Position numbers and translations under genes: made by a program | Shown: piece by piece, positions 44,601 through 54,014 of the stretch | How the letters are laid out: the number at the start of each line of letters is the position of its first letter | Numbering within the stretch: the first letter of the stretch is position 1 | Notes under the pieces: generated by a model | Database searches by the model: none | The model's input: the letters and a program-made list of their open reading frames with translations, nothing else | What the model was told of the DNA's origin: nothing | NCBI GenBank assembly: GCA_050289485.1 | Contig: JBNKFV010000031.1 | Location: forward strand, 1-64,000 | DNA: 64,000 bases | Direction of reading: 5' to 3' | Source: JBNKFV01 sp050289485 | GTDB taxonomy: Bacteria; Pseudomonadota; Gammaproteobacteria; Pseudomonadales; Cellvibrionaceae

Positions 44601-47600
44601 TATTGCCGAGTTGCGTGAACTCACAGTCGCACCGCTGATTCGTAGTCAGGAAGATATTCAGCAGCAGAACAGCAAGCGGGTTGATCCAGAACTACTTGCC
44701 ATCTTTATGGCGGAGGACATGAAGCTTCTGTTGGATGCTGATCAGCAGCTTCAACGTTGGAATGAACAGGGTTTTGAGCCTGCGGATATTCCTTCTTTAG
44801 AACTGGAGCTGGCCACATTACGTAATGGCGCAGACCACGCGAATCTACCCCAGATGGCCGCGCTAAGCGGCGACCTTGCTTGCGCGTATGATGCCTTGCG
44901 TACAGGTAGTCTGGCATTTACTGGCGAGGTTTGTGCTGCACTAACCGCCGGGCACAATGCATTACTGGATATGGTTGATGCCGTTGCAGCAGGCCAGAAT
45001 TTGCCGGATGCCGAGGTCAATTTGCAAGCTGTGCTTGATCAGATCCAGCACCCGGAAACCCCTGACTTAGAAGCAGAAGCAGAAGCAGAAGCAGAAGCAG
45101 GTGGTGGCGACAGTGAAGAATGGTTCTCTATTTCAGCGGAAGACCTGTCCGGCGACGATATTCCCAATATTGTGGTGCAGTCTGCTGATGGCGAGAATAA
45201 CTTTGATCTAGCCAGCGCCATTATTTCGAATGACGAGATGAGTACCAGCGCTGAACCTGCCTTTGATATGGCTGCAGCCGATGAAAGTGTCGCAGAGGGT
45301 TCTGACGTTGTCGATCTGGGTGAGTTTGGGTTTGTCACACAAGAAGATAGTGTTACTCGCACCGATGAAGAGCCGGTAGTCGACGAAAATGTAGCCGATA
45401 CGCTCGCCAACGATATTCCGCAATGGGACGCTGACAACTCCATTGATGCTAATGATTATGCCGATGCGACTGACTGGCAGCAGGATCAAATAGTCGATTT
45501 CAGTGAAACACTGGAAGCAGACCGCCTCAGTAATGCCCCCGAGTCTGCAGACACTGGTGAGGCGCCGGTGTTTGTGTCGGAGCCGATCAATGACGTTGCC
45601 TTGCCCGCTGACGATAGTGAGCCAGCTCAGCATGACTCTGATATCAGTGATTCAGTACCTGTGGTTGACGAGACCACAGAAGCGCTGATGGATGCTGAAG
45701 AGGATATCGACCCTGAAATTATCGAAATCTTTACTGAAGAAGCTGATGAGTTACTCGAAGAAATTGACGAAGCCGTACACGAGTGGGAATCTGATTGGTC
45801 GTTAACAGAACCTGTTGAGGCTCTCAAGCGTTCACTGCACACCTATAAAGGTGGTGCACGCCTGGCTGGCTTAATGGCCCTGGGTGAAGAGGCCCATGAA
45901 TTTGAAACGTTCCTGATCGATTTGGGAAGTGCTAGCAATATTGATCAGGCTTTCTTTGAAAAAATACATCATTATCAAGACCTGCTGGTTAAAGGTACCG
46001 CACAGGTTAAAGCCGGTCAGTTGCATGGGGCGATTCATGGCAACGCGGCTTCAACCCCGCCTGCTACGGTATCACCACAGCAGGATGCCGCTGAGGCAGA
46101 TGGCCCTGACCTTGAAGTATCTGCCACTGATGCGGGAGATGCGATTGCGGGCGATAACGCAGAGGTCTCTGAATCGACCTATCAGCCCGCTGATTCTGTT
46201 GACGCGGAAGAGCAAGCAGAATCTGCTCCTCCGGCTACGCAAAATAATGTACTGCCATTCCAGCGCCCAGAGCCACCAAAGGCTGCGCCTGCACAATCAC
46301 CGCTGCAAACCCGTCGTTCAGCGCCGCAGGAATTGGTGAAGGTACCTGCCGAATTACTCGAAGAGCTGGTAAACCTCGCCGGTGAAACGGCTATTGGCAG
46401 CGGTCGTGTAGAGGAGCAGGTAAACGAAATTGGCGGTGCTCTCGATGAAATGGAAATTACGTTGGCCCGTTTGCAGGAGCAGTTGCGTCGACTGGATATC
46501 GAAACCGAAGCGCAGATTTTGTTCCGGCAGGAGCAAATGGAACAGTTTGACGATTTTGATCCACTGGAAATGGACCGCTACTCGCAGTTGCAGCAATTGT
46601 CGCGCTCGTTGATTGAATCGTCCTCGGATTTACTGGATTTAAAAACTACGCTGGTAGACAAAAAGCGTGACACCGAAACTCTGTTGTTGCAGCAGTCTCG
46701 GGTTAATTCTGAATTGCAAGAAGGCCTCATGCGCTCGCGCATGGTGCCTTTCTCACGCATGGTGCCGCGTTTGCGCCGCATTGTTCGACAGGTTGCCTCG
46801 GAATTAAACAAAAACGTTAGCCTGGAAATGGAAAACGTTGAAGGCGAAATGGACCGTTCAATTCTGGAAAGAATGGTCGCTCCGTTGGAGCACATGCTGC
46901 GTAACGCGGTTGACCATGGTATCGAAAAACCACCGGTGCGTTATGAGCGTGGTAAGCCGGAGAGTGGTCGCATTGTATTAGCACTCTCTCGTGAAGGCGG
47001 CGATGTCGTGTTGCGCATCATGGACGATGGTCAAGGTATTGATCTTAAGCGCGTTAGAGAAAAAGCCATTGAGCGGGGGTTGATGGGAGAGGACTCCAAG
47101 CTGCATGACCACGATATTATGCAATTTATTTTGCATGCAGGTTTTTCCACTGCCGACAAAGTGACACAGATTTCCGGTCGCGGGGTGGGGATGGACGTTG
47201 TGCACAGTGAAATCAAACAGCTGGGCGGTTCCATGACCATTGATTCGGTTTATGGTCAGGGCACTGAATTTGTGATTCGCTTGCCGTTTACCGTATCGGT
47301 AAACCGTGCATTGATGGTGAATGTGGCTGGCGACCGCTTTGCCATTCCACTCAATACGATTGAAGGTATCGTACGCGTTAATCCGTTTGAACTGGAATAC
47401 TATTATCAGAATCAAGATGCCCGATTTGAGTATGCTGGCGAAAATTATCGCGTTAAATATCTCGGTAATATGCTTAATACCGACACGCAACCGGTGCTTG
47501 AAGGTCAGGCTCTGCCGTTACCGGTAGTGCTGGTGCGCTCGGCCGATCACTCAGTTGCCGTGCAAGTAGATAGTCTGATGGGTAGCCGGGAAATTGTGGT

Positions 47601-48150
47601 GAAGTCGTTGGGTCAACAGTTCAGTGCTGTGCAGGGGCTTTCTGGTGCTACCGTAATGGGTGATGGCTCGGTGGTAGTGATTCTTGATCCACACGCGATG
47701 ATTCGTAAAGAAATGGCACTGGTAGGTATCCAGGCCGTTGGGCCAACGGCCAGTTTGCCGGCAGCCAACGAAGAGCGGCAGTACACGGTGATGGTGGTTG
47801 ATGACTCGGTTACCGTGCGCAAAGTAACGTCACGTTTCCTTGAGCGTGAAGGCTTTAATGTGGTAACAGCTAAAGATGGCGCCGATGCGCTCCAGCAGCT
47901 GCAAATCAATGTGCCAGACATTATGTTGCTGGATATTGAGATGCCGCGCATGGACGGTTTCGAAGTAGCCAAAAATATTCGCAGCACCAGTCGTTTGGGC
48001 CACCTGCCAATCATTATGATTACCTCGCGTACCGGTGAAAAACATCGCGAGCGGGCTATGGAATTAGGCGTAAACCGCTATCTGGGTAAGCCGTATCAGG
48101 AAGATCATTTGCTTGAGACCATTCGTGAGCTGATCGAGCCGCAGGGATAA
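41662..48150 (+). CDS. chpA: ChpA/PilL hybrid chemosensory histidine kinase
   Basis: A 2162-residue CheA-type kinase controlling twitching. An N-terminal Hpt-like unit (His49, in HIHQVYGSL) is followed by three clear Hpt domains with His734 (HTLKGSGRL), His906 (HTLKGSAHM) and His1393 (HTYKGGARL). Degenerate Hpt-like units lie between them, for example near 1005-1070. Next come the CheA dimerisation domain (about 1555-1660), the HATPase (Asn1748 in RNAVDHG), a CheW domain (about 1890-2030) and a C-terminal receiver (Asp2047/2048, phospho-Asp2091). Long acidic linkers separate the Hpt units; one holds a five-fold GAAGCA tandem repeat. It is about 300 residues shorter than Pseudomonas ChpA. AAGGGGAA precedes the start. 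Confidence 0.96.
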   Translation: MGDNRNYAALEWVIGEIEDTLAEARKALEAFVEDPNDVSQVGFCLTHIHQVYGSLRMIEFYGAAMIAEEMESLAQALINQTVQKIDDALDVLMRGILQLPLYLEQVKTARTDYPGAVLPLLNDLRAARGESLLSESKFFFPDLTPAHRVQGQRHQVTTNAQRFSEVATKLQKMFQVAAAGLLKGVEEEKNQVYLDKVCERLVQITSGSKRQALWLVAQAFVEGIKLEVIGLSPAVKNLLKELNREIKILVKYGTRALNAYPNDDLVKNLLFYIASSPAEGSHIVNIKEDYRLDAALPAEQQSDYPVEFITAPDPDTIKSVVAALKDELESVKHILDQSREGMADVRDAVPILKRIADTLSVLGIAELREKIVAHSQALVTSLADESISAEDIVAELAANIVGFENDLDNLAEGYGSRLDNPIDISISQAHESVLRESRNGLEQAKDAIVEYIASQWNKDHLTNVPGLLTEIRGGLDMIPLTRAARVVGACSRYVDQRLLHGDLIPDWHSLDTLADAIASVEYYLERLSSDKVEGLELLLDVAEQSVERLGYAVAPSKPVVAESTSADSVDSITATDASAEALASGTESVEFDLPATPTFAIVDDELSDEDQPSDETVVTNNELAAEYVEEPAEDSAQDHVDTDIDSELVEAAERPSLYHVKVPPKSGESAAEPIPESQSPVAAPSPADDVDEEILEIFVEEAGEVTETIAEFLPRWADDFSDNEALVELRRAFHTLKGSGRLVGATDVGELAWSVENMLNRVIDGSIDAGRPHVDVIKRVTALIPTLISAFDNRQANPMVQDCELCSSWAEQLSNGSVPAALAESVPADDAPVDLSAPVNAPPSYDAEDTKETPVDLDEDDNQLLWEIFGSEAEGHLETVREFIREMDMSAPLYSPPSDAMQRALHTLKGSAHMADISAVAQLATPLERFVKELRSYQLDIDADILQLLKDGVSYVENALAQISNQQPVLIERLDQYLARIAELRELTVAPLIRSQEDIQQQNSKRVDPELLAIFMAEDMKLLLDADQQLQRWNEQGFEPADIPSLELELATLRNGADHANLPQMAALSGDLACAYDALRTGSLAFTGEVCAALTAGHNALLDMVDAVAAGQNLPDAEVNLQAVLDQIQHPETPDLEAEAEAEAEAGGGDSEEWFSISAEDLSGDDIPNIVVQSADGENNFDLASAIISNDEMSTSAEPAFDMAAADESVAEGSDVVDLGEFGFVTQEDSVTRTDEEPVVDENVADTLANDIPQWDADNSIDANDYADATDWQQDQIVDFSETLEADRLSNAPESADTGEAPVFVSEPINDVALPADDSEPAQHDSDISDSVPVVDETTEALMDAEEDIDPEIIEIFTEEADELLEEIDEAVHEWESDWSLTEPVEALKRSLHTYKGGARLAGLMALGEEAHEFETFLIDLGSASNIDQAFFEKIHHYQDLLVKGTAQVKAGQLHGAIHGNAASTPPATVSPQQDAAEADGPDLEVSATDAGDAIAGDNAEVSESTYQPADSVDAEEQAESAPPATQNNVLPFQRPEPPKAAPAQSPLQTRRSAPQELVKVPAELLEELVNLAGETAIGSGRVEEQVNEIGGALDEMEITLARLQEQLRRLDIETEAQILFRQEQMEQFDDFDPLEMDRYSQLQQLSRSLIESSSDLLDLKTTLVDKKRDTETLLLQQSRVNSELQEGLMRSRMVPFSRMVPRLRRIVRQVASELNKNVSLEMENVEGEMDRSILERMVAPLEHMLRNAVDHGIEKPPVRYERGKPESGRIVLALSREGGDVVLRIMDDGQGIDLKRVREKAIERGLMGEDSKLHDHDIMQFILHAGFSTADKVTQISGRGVGMDVVHSEIKQLGGSMTIDSVYGQGTEFVIRLPFTVSVNRALMVNVAGDRFAIPLNTIEGIVRVNPFELEYYYQNQDARFEYAGENYRVKYLGNMLNTDTQPVLEGQALPLPVVLVRSADHSVAVQVDSLMGSREIVVKSLGQQFSAVQGLSGATVMGDGSVVVILDPHAMIRKEMALVGIQAVGPTASLPAANEERQYTVMVVDDSVTVRKVTSRFLEREGFNVVTAKDGADALQQLQINVPDIMLLDIEMPRMDGFEVAKNIRSTSRLGHLPIIMITSRTGEKHRERAMELGVNRYLGKPYQEDHLLETIRELIEPQG
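45070..45099 (+). repeat. five-unit GAAGCA hexanucleotide repeat inside chpA
   Basis: Five tandem GAAGCA copies encode EAEAEAEAEA in an acidic linker. The unit is a multiple of three, so slippage would change linker length without breaking the frame. Confidence 0.9.
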
Positions 48151-48159
48151 GGGGTTGTC

Positions 48160-49119
48160 ATGGAGGCTTTGCGTCTGGGTATATTGGTGGCAGATGGTAA
48201 CGCGCTGAATACCTATCGCCATGTGGTGGCAGAGGCAGGCAACAAGGTGGTGCAGGCATATACGCTTAACCGTGTATCGCCGGAGATTCTTACAGAAAGT
48301 CAGGTGGATGCCTGGTTAGTGAATCTCGATAGCGACTCAAGTCATGGCATAGCGGCAGAGCTGCTGGAACGTATCGAGTCGACGCTGCTTGAATTACCGG
48401 TTCCGGTTATTTACCAGGAAGGTGCAACACCCACAGCTGGTAGTGAGCCTTATACTGCGTGGGTTAGGCGGTTGTTGGGTAAGTTATCGCAGCTGCCCGG
48501 CCATATAAACCTGAGCCAGAGTGGCGTTACCATTGCGCGCCAGGTTTGGGTGTTGGCCGCTTCAACAGGTGGCCCGGAAGCGGTTGTTAGTTTTCTACAA
48601 CAGCTCCCGGCAGGTATCCCGGTGGCGTTTATTTATGCGCAACATATTGAGCCCAATTTTGAAACTAATCTGGTGTTTGCGATTAATCGCCGCACTAAAC
48701 TGAAAGCATCAGTCGCCCGGCACGGCGATGTATTGCAGGCTGGTACGGTGGTATTGATGCCGGTTACTGAACAGTTTGATGTTGCTAGCAACGGTACCTT
48801 TAAAGCAACCGGTGCTGCTTGGCAAGGTGACTATACGCCTTCGGCCGATCAGGTGATTGCCAATATTGGCAATCTGTATGGAAATCAGAGCGGCGTGGTG
48901 GTGTTCTCGGGCATGGGTAATGATGGTGCTCGTGGTTGTGAATGGCTCAAGTCAAAAGGTGGGAAAGTTTGGTTGCAGCGGGCTGATACGTGCACAGTGT
49001 CGTCAATGGTTGACGCAGTACGTGGCAGGCAGGTTGTTATTGACAACATTAATGAGCCAGAAATATTGGGCCAGCAGTTTGCAAAGCAGTTCCAAATGCC
49101 TCGTGGTATTGTTGCGTAG
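48160..49119 (+). CDS. chpB: CheB-type methylesterase ChpB with a degenerate receiver
   Basis: A 319-residue protein whose C-terminal domain has the CheB triad: Ser135 (ASTGGPEA), His162 (AQHIEPNF) and Asp255 (GMGNDGARG). It should remove methyl groups from PilJ, opposing PilK. The N-terminal 90 residues look like a receiver but lack the acidic pocket (ILVADGN) and the phospho-aspartate (WLVNLDSD), so control by phosphorylation is unlikely. It starts 10 bp after chpA with an AAGGGG ribosome site. Confidence 0.92.
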   Translation: MEALRLGILVADGNALNTYRHVVAEAGNKVVQAYTLNRVSPEILTESQVDAWLVNLDSDSSHGIAAELLERIESTLLELPVPVIYQEGATPTAGSEPYTAWVRRLLGKLSQLPGHINLSQSGVTIARQVWVLAASTGGPEAVVSFLQQLPAGIPVAFIYAQHIEPNFETNLVFAINRRTKLKASVARHGDVLQAGTVVLMPVTEQFDVASNGTFKATGAAWQGDYTPSADQVIANIGNLYGNQSGVVVFSGMGNDGARGCEWLKSKGGKVWLQRADTCTVSSMVDAVRGRQVVIDNINEPEILGQQFAKQFQMPRGIVA

Positions 49120-49149
49120 CATTGACCCGTTAACTAGTTAGGAAACCCT

Positions 49150-49629
49150 ATGAAGGCAACACCAACTCTGGAGAATTTTTCGCAGCAGGACGTAACCAGT
49201 TTAATGGTTCCTCTCGCCGAGCGAGTGCTCCTGCTGCCAACCGTGAGTGTGGCTGAAATGGCCGCTTACCGTGCACCGGCTCCGGTCGATGATACGCCTG
49301 AGTGGTTTCTGGGGTTTTTTGATTGGCGCGGTATCAAGGTGCCGTTACTCTCGTTTGAGGTGCTCAATGGCGAAACTTATCCTGGCACCAAGGCAACCAG
49401 CCGGGTTGCCGTGTTGAATAGCACGGGTTCCAGTGATGCATTGCCGTTTATTGCCATTGTTACTCAGGGGATCCCTCGTCTCGCACGGGTGACACCAGAA
49501 GAAATCAGTCAAGATGAAGCGGCTACCGCAAAACCCTATGAACGGCTGCATGTGTCCCTGGCGGGCGAGAAGGCTGTAATTCCCGATGTAACAGCATTGG
49601 AAGACGTTTATCTTGCTCTTTCGCTGTAA
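49150..49629 (+). CDS. chpC: CheW-domain protein ChpC
   Basis: A 159-residue CheW-like protein and the last gene of the Pil-Chp operon. VLLPTVSVAEMAAY and GFFDWRGIKVPLLSFEVLNG match the CheW fold. In Pseudomonas ChpC links further receptors to ChpA. The chpD and chpE genes that follow there are absent; the next gene is rsmE on the other strand. Confidence 0.9.
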   Translation: MKATPTLENFSQQDVTSLMVPLAERVLLLPTVSVAEMAAYRAPAPVDDTPEWFLGFFDWRGIKVPLLSFEVLNGETYPGTKATSRVAVLNSTGSSDALPFIAIVTQGIPRLARVTPEEISQDEAATAKPYERLHVSLAGEKAVIPDVTALEDVYLALSL

Positions 49630-49648
49630 CGTCTGTTGCAGCGTTTCT

Positions 49649-50374
49649 CTACATATCTCCCCATAAAAACTGCACCAGAGTTAGTGCGCTGATAGGCGCT
49701 GTTTCTGTGCGTAATACTCTTGGGCCCAGACTCAGGGCTTGAAAATTTTCGCTGAGCGCAAGCTCTATTTCTGTTTCCGACAGGCCGCCTTCCGGTCCAA
49801 TGAGTAAGCAGCAGCTATCGACACCGGTCTCGCTTTGTAGGCGCTGTTCGGTGCGATGGTGTAATACCAGTTTTCTATCAGCCTCGACACTCGACACCCA
49901 CTCTGAAAACGTGGTTGGCATATCGATGGTCGGTAGTTGGTTGCGCTGGGATTGTTCGCACGCGCTGATAGCGATTTGCTGCCAGTGCTCCAGTTTCTTA
50001 TCGAGTCGTTCGCCTTTCAGTTTGACTTCTGTACGTTCAGTAAATAAAGGGGTAATACGGTGCACACCTAGCTCAGTGGCTTTCTGCACTACCCAATCCA
50101 TACGATCGCCACGGGAAATGGCAATGCCCAGATGGATTTTTAGCGGGGATTCGTTATTGATATCGTTAAATTCGCCAAGCAACACTTCTGCCTGCTTTTT
50201 ACCAGCATGGGTAAGTATGGCTGCATACTCACCGCCTTGGCCGTTAAAAACAATGCAGGGTCTGCCTGGCTGCATACGCAGTACTGATACCAGATAACGT
50301 GACGCTTTTTCGTTTAATGTGAGCGTCACGCCAGTGGCAAGATCATGATCGTAATAAAAACGTGGAATGCGCAT
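49649..50374 (-). CDS. rsmE: 16S rRNA m3U1498 methyltransferase
   Basis: A 241-residue SPOUT-fold methyltransferase acting on U1498 of 16S rRNA. The N-terminal PUA-like part starts RIPRFYYD; the C-terminal knot has LLIGPEGGLSETEIELA and LSLGPRVLRTETAPISAL. It is convergent with chpC (about 20 bp) and lies downstream of metF. Confidence 0.95.
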   Translation of the reverse strand: MRIPRFYYDHDLATGVTLTLNEKASRYLVSVLRMQPGRPCIVFNGQGGEYAAILTHAGKKQAEVLLGEFNDINNESPLKIHLGIAISRGDRMDWVVQKATELGVHRITPLFTERTEVKLKGERLDKKLEHWQQIAISACEQSQRNQLPTIDMPTTFSEWVSSVEADRKLVLHHRTEQRLQSETGVDSCCLLIGPEGGLSETEIELALSENFQALSLGPRVLRTETAPISALTLVQFLWGDM

Positions 50375-50443
50375 ACGTTGTAATCTGTACCGAATAAAGA
50401 AACCGCCAACAAAGGCCGGCGGGTAGCTTTTATTTTAAATTGG

Positions 50444-51304
50444 TTATTTCACACTGTGTAGTTTGGTATTGCTGAAGCCAATATTTTTAAGAATTGTTGC
50501 GTTGGGTTCAGTGTGGTTCATTGTGTACAGGTGAAGGCCAGGGGCGCCGTTGTCCAACAGCGTTTCACATAGCTCTGAGACCAGATCGATACCAAATGCT
50601 TGCAAGCTTTCGTTGTCGTTACCAAAGCCGTCAAGCCGCTGACGAATCCAGCGTGGTATTTCTGCGCCACAGGCTTCGCTGAAACGTACCAGATTTGCAT
50701 AATTGGTAATCGGTAAGATGCCAGGATAAATGGGCTGGGTAATTCCTGCCGCCTGACACTGATCAATAAAATAAAAATAGGCGTCAGGATTATAAAAGTA
50801 TTGCGTGATAGCGCTATTAGCTCCGGCATCGAGTTTTTGTTTCAAAAAGTTGATGTCTGCTTGATACGAGGGGGCGTCGGGGTGTATCTCTGGATATGCG
50901 GCTACCTCTATTTGAATGCTGTCGCCAAAGTGCTTGCGAATAAAAGCCACCAGCTCACTGGCATAAATAACTTTGTAATGGCTGTCTGCGCCTGCCGGGG
51001 GATCTCCGCGCAGTGCAACAATACGATTTACACCCGCATCCACGTAAGACGCTATCAACTGGCGAATGGTCTCTTCATTATCGCGGCCAAATGAGAGATG
51101 CGGTGCAACGGCAAAACCGGCTTGTGCAAACTCGGTGACTAACGACCGAGTATTGTCACGTGTGGAACCGCCAGCACCATAAGTTACCGAAAAGAACTCT
51201 GGGTTAAACGTGCTCAGGGCATCGCGCACTTTTAACAGCTTGTTTTTTCCTTCGTCGGTTTTGGTCGGAAAAAATTCAAAACTGATGCGTATATCGTTAC
51301 TCAT
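50444..51304 (-). CDS. metF: 5,10-methylenetetrahydrofolate reductase
   Basis: A 286-residue FAD enzyme making 5-methyl-THF, the methyl donor for methionine synthase. EFFPTKT near the N-terminus, RGDPP (binding region) and NAAYPE-type AAYPEIHPDAP are present, as is the ITQYFYN loop. It belongs to the SAM-cycle cluster after ahcY. AAGG lies before the ATG, and a stable hairpin lies in the 100-bp gap upstream. Confidence 0.96.
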   Translation of the reverse strand: MSNDIRISFEFFPTKTDEGKNKLLKVRDALSTFNPEFFSVTYGAGGSTRDNTRSLVTEFAQAGFAVAPHLSFGRDNEETIRQLIASYVDAGVNRIVALRGDPPAGADSHYKVIYASELVAFIRKHFGDSIQIEVAAYPEIHPDAPSYQADINFLKQKLDAGANSAITQYFYNPDAYFYFIDQCQAAGITQPIYPGILPITNYANLVRFSEACGAEIPRWIRQRLDGFGNDNESLQAFGIDLVSELCETLLDNGAPGLHLYTMNHTEPNATILKNIGFSNTKLHSVK

Positions 51305-51341
51305 TTTCTAATACCTTCTATGCCCTGTTGCCGCACAATAA

Positions 51342-51370
51342 TTATTCGCTGCTTTTCTTGCAGCGAATAA
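51342..51370 (-). other. 11-bp perfect stem-loop between ahcY and metF
   Basis: TTATTCGCTGC pairs fully with GCAGCGAATAA around a 7-nt loop. No T-tract follows on the minus strand, so processing, mRNA stability or partial termination is more likely than full termination. Confidence 0.6.
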
Positions 51371-51403
51371 GTCGGCAAGTGCCTGTGTGCTGGCAGCAGG
51401 GTT

Positions 51404-52798
51404 TTAATATTTGTAAGACTCTGGTTTATAAGGCCCATCAACTTTTACATTGATGTATTTGGCCTGGTTTTCAGTGAGACGTGTAATAACGCCGCCAAAA
51501 CCGCGCACCATGTCGGCTGCTACTTCTTCATCCAATTTTTTGGGCAGTACTTTTACATAAAGTTGCTGCGTTTTTTCTGCTGCAGGCAGGTCGGCAAACT
51601 TTTTCTCGTAGAGATACATTTGCGCGAGTACCTGGTTGGCAAACGAACCATCCATAATGCGTGATGGATGGCCAGTTGCATTGCCGAGGTTAACCAGGCG
51701 GCCTTCTGATAATAAAATCAGATGGTCGTTGTTAACCTCGTTGCGCATCACCTTGTGTACCTGGGGTTTGATTTCTTTCCATTCCCAGTTTTTACGCATG
51801 AATTCGGTGTCGATTTCATTGTCGAAATGGCCAATGTTACATACCACCGCGCCGCTCTTAAGTGCTTGCAACATATGTCTGTCGCACACATTGATATTGC
51901 CCGTGGTGGTTACCAGCAGGTCGGTGTTACCCAGCAGTTGGGTGTTAATGCTTTCAGCCGTACCGTCGTTGATACCATCGATATACGGTGAAACCACTTC
52001 GTAACCATCCATACAGGCTTGCATAGCACAGATAGGATCGATTTCGGTAATGCGAACGATCATGCCTTCTTGGCGCAATGACGCGGCAGAGCCTTTGCCT
52101 ACGTCACCATAGCCGATTACCAGCGCTTTTTTACCGGAAAGCAGGTGGTCAGTTGCGCGCTTGATGGCATCGTTGAGGCTGTGGCGGCAACCATACTTGT
52201 TGTCGTTTTTGGATTTGGTCACTGAATCGTTCACGTTAATCGCAGGTACTTTGAGTTCACCTTTTTCGAGCATTTCCAACAGGCGGTGTACGCCTGTAGT
52301 GGTTTCTTCAGAAATACCATGAATGTTGTTGAGCATGTTGGGATATTTTTCATGCACGACCTGGGTGAGGTCTCCGCCATCGTCGAGAATGATGTTGGCA
52401 TCCCATGGCTGACCATCTTTAAGAATGGTTTGCTCGATGCACCACCAGAATTCTTCTTCTGTTTCGCCTTTCCAGGCAAATACAGGAATGCCTGCTGCTG
52501 CAATAGCGGCAGCGGCGTGATCCTGGGTTGAAAAGATATTACAAGATGACCAGCGCACTTCTGCTCCCAGAGCTATCAGTGTCTCGATGAGTACAGCAGT
52601 TTGAATGGTCATGTGGATGCAACCCATGATTTTGGCACCGGCCAATGGCTGTTCTGCGCGATATTTTTCACGTAGGGCAATCAGTGCAGGCATTTCACCT
52701 TCGGCAATATCAATTTCGTTGCGGCCCCATGCAGCCAAAGCAATGTCGGCGACTTTGTAGTCTGAAAAAGTATCAATAATGTTTGTATTGGTGCTCAT
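51404..52798 (-). CDS. ahcY: S-adenosylhomocysteine hydrolase
   Basis: The 464-residue NAD-dependent enzyme splitting S-adenosylhomocysteine to homocysteine and adenosine. CNIFSTQDHAAAAIA, the NAD motif VIGYGDVGKGSAASLR, and the C-terminal KVDGPYKPESYKY (lysine and tyrosine needed for NAD binding) are present. AAGGA precedes the ATG. It follows metK by 32 bp; together with metF the genes complete the activated-methyl cycle. Confidence 0.98.
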   Translation of the reverse strand: MSTNTNIIDTFSDYKVADIALAAWGRNEIDIAEGEMPALIALREKYRAEQPLAGAKIMGCIHMTIQTAVLIETLIALGAEVRWSSCNIFSTQDHAAAAIAAAGIPVFAWKGETEEEFWWCIEQTILKDGQPWDANIILDDGGDLTQVVHEKYPNMLNNIHGISEETTTGVHRLLEMLEKGELKVPAINVNDSVTKSKNDNKYGCRHSLNDAIKRATDHLLSGKKALVIGYGDVGKGSAASLRQEGMIVRITEIDPICAMQACMDGYEVVSPYIDGINDGTAESINTQLLGNTDLLVTTTGNINVCDRHMLQALKSGAVVCNIGHFDNEIDTEFMRKNWEWKEIKPQVHKVMRNEVNNDHLILLSEGRLVNLGNATGHPSRIMDGSFANQVLAQMYLYEKKFADLPAAEKTQQLYVKVLPKKLDEEVAADMVRGFGGVITRLTENQAKYINVKVDGPYKPESYKY

Positions 52799-52830
52799 GT
52801 TCGTTGTCCTTCTCTCTATGAATTCGTTAA

Positions 52831-53985
52831 CTACAGCGCGGCTTTTAGCGCATCGGCTTTGTCGGTATTTTCCCAGGTAAAGTCGGCCAGCTCGCGACCA
52901 AAATGGCCATAGGCGGCCGTTTGACGATAGATGGGGCGCTTCAGATCGAGCATTTCGATAATGCCGCGTGGGCGTAAATCAAAGTGTTCACGTACCAGGC
53001 TGGCGATCTTGTCATCATCCAGTTTGCCGGTACCAAAGGTGTTAACCGAAATAGACGTTGGCTCGGCCACACCAATGGCGTAAGACACTTGAATTTCACA
53101 GCGCTCTGCCAGGCCCGCAGCGACAATATTTTTAGCCACATAGCGGCCCGCATAGGCTGCGGAACGGTCTACTTTGGATGGGTCTTTGCCGGAAAACGCA
53201 CCGCCACCATGGCGAGCCATGCCGCCGTAGGTATCCACAATAATTTTGCGGCCGGTCAAACCGCAGTCACCCAAGGGGCCGCCGATTACGAAGTTGCCGG
53301 TGGGGTTGATATGAAACAGCGTATCGTTGTGCAGCCATTCGGCGGGCAGAACGGGTTTGATAATTTCTTCCAGCACGGCTTCGCGCAGGTTGCTCAGTGA
53401 GATGTCTTCGTTGTGTTGGGTAGACAATACAACGGCATCTACGGCTACTGGCTTGTCGTTCTCATAGCGCAGCGTGAGCTGTGATTTGGCGTCGGGGCGT
53501 AACCAGGGCAGTACCCCTTCTTTGCGCAACTTTGCCTGGCGTTCGACCAAACGGTGAGAGTAATAAATAGGTGCAGGCATGAGCACATCGGTTTCGTTAG
53601 TGGCGTAACCAAACATCAGGCCCTGGTCACCGGCACCAAGATCTTTGTTGTCGGCTTCGTCTACCCCTATGGCAATATCGGCAGATTGCTTGCCAATGGC
53701 ATTGAGTACCGCACAGGAGGCGCCGTCGAAACCGACGTCACTGGAGTTGTAACCAATATCCAGAATCACGTTACGGATCAGATCTTCCAGATCCACATAG
53801 GTTGAAGTCCGTACCTCACCGGCAACAATCGCCATACCGGTTTTTACCAGCGTCTCAACGGCCACACGGGCATTGGGGTCGTCTTTGAGAATGGCATCGA
53901 GCACGGCATCAGAAATCTGGTCTGCCATTTTGTCTGGGTGTCCTTCCGACACCGACTCTGATGTAAACAGTGAATAATTAGACAT
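52831..53985 (-). CDS. metK: S-adenosylmethionine synthetase
   Basis: The 384-residue enzyme making SAM from methionine and ATP. ESVSEGHPDKMADQISDAVLD, the GAGDQGLMFGYA loop and GGGAFSGKDPSKVDRSAAY (P-loop-like) are intact. I use the ATG at 53985, with GGAG nine bases upstream; the frame extends 11 codons toward the regulator gene. It starts 29 bp after the SahR-like gene. Confidence 0.98.
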   Translation of the reverse strand: MSNYSLFTSESVSEGHPDKMADQISDAVLDAILKDDPNARVAVETLVKTGMAIVAGEVRTSTYVDLEDLIRNVILDIGYNSSDVGFDGASCAVLNAIGKQSADIAIGVDEADNKDLGAGDQGLMFGYATNETDVLMPAPIYYSHRLVERQAKLRKEGVLPWLRPDAKSQLTLRYENDKPVAVDAVVLSTQHNEDISLSNLREAVLEEIIKPVLPAEWLHNDTLFHINPTGNFVIGGPLGDCGLTGRKIIVDTYGGMARHGGGAFSGKDPSKVDRSAAYAGRYVAKNIVAAGLAERCEIQVSYAIGVAEPTSISVNTFGTGKLDDDKIASLVREHFDLRPRGIIEMLDLKRPIYRQTAAYGHFGRELADFTWENTDKADALKAAL

Positions 53986-54014
53986 AGAAGATTCTCCGTG
54001 CTTCCCCGGTTGTC

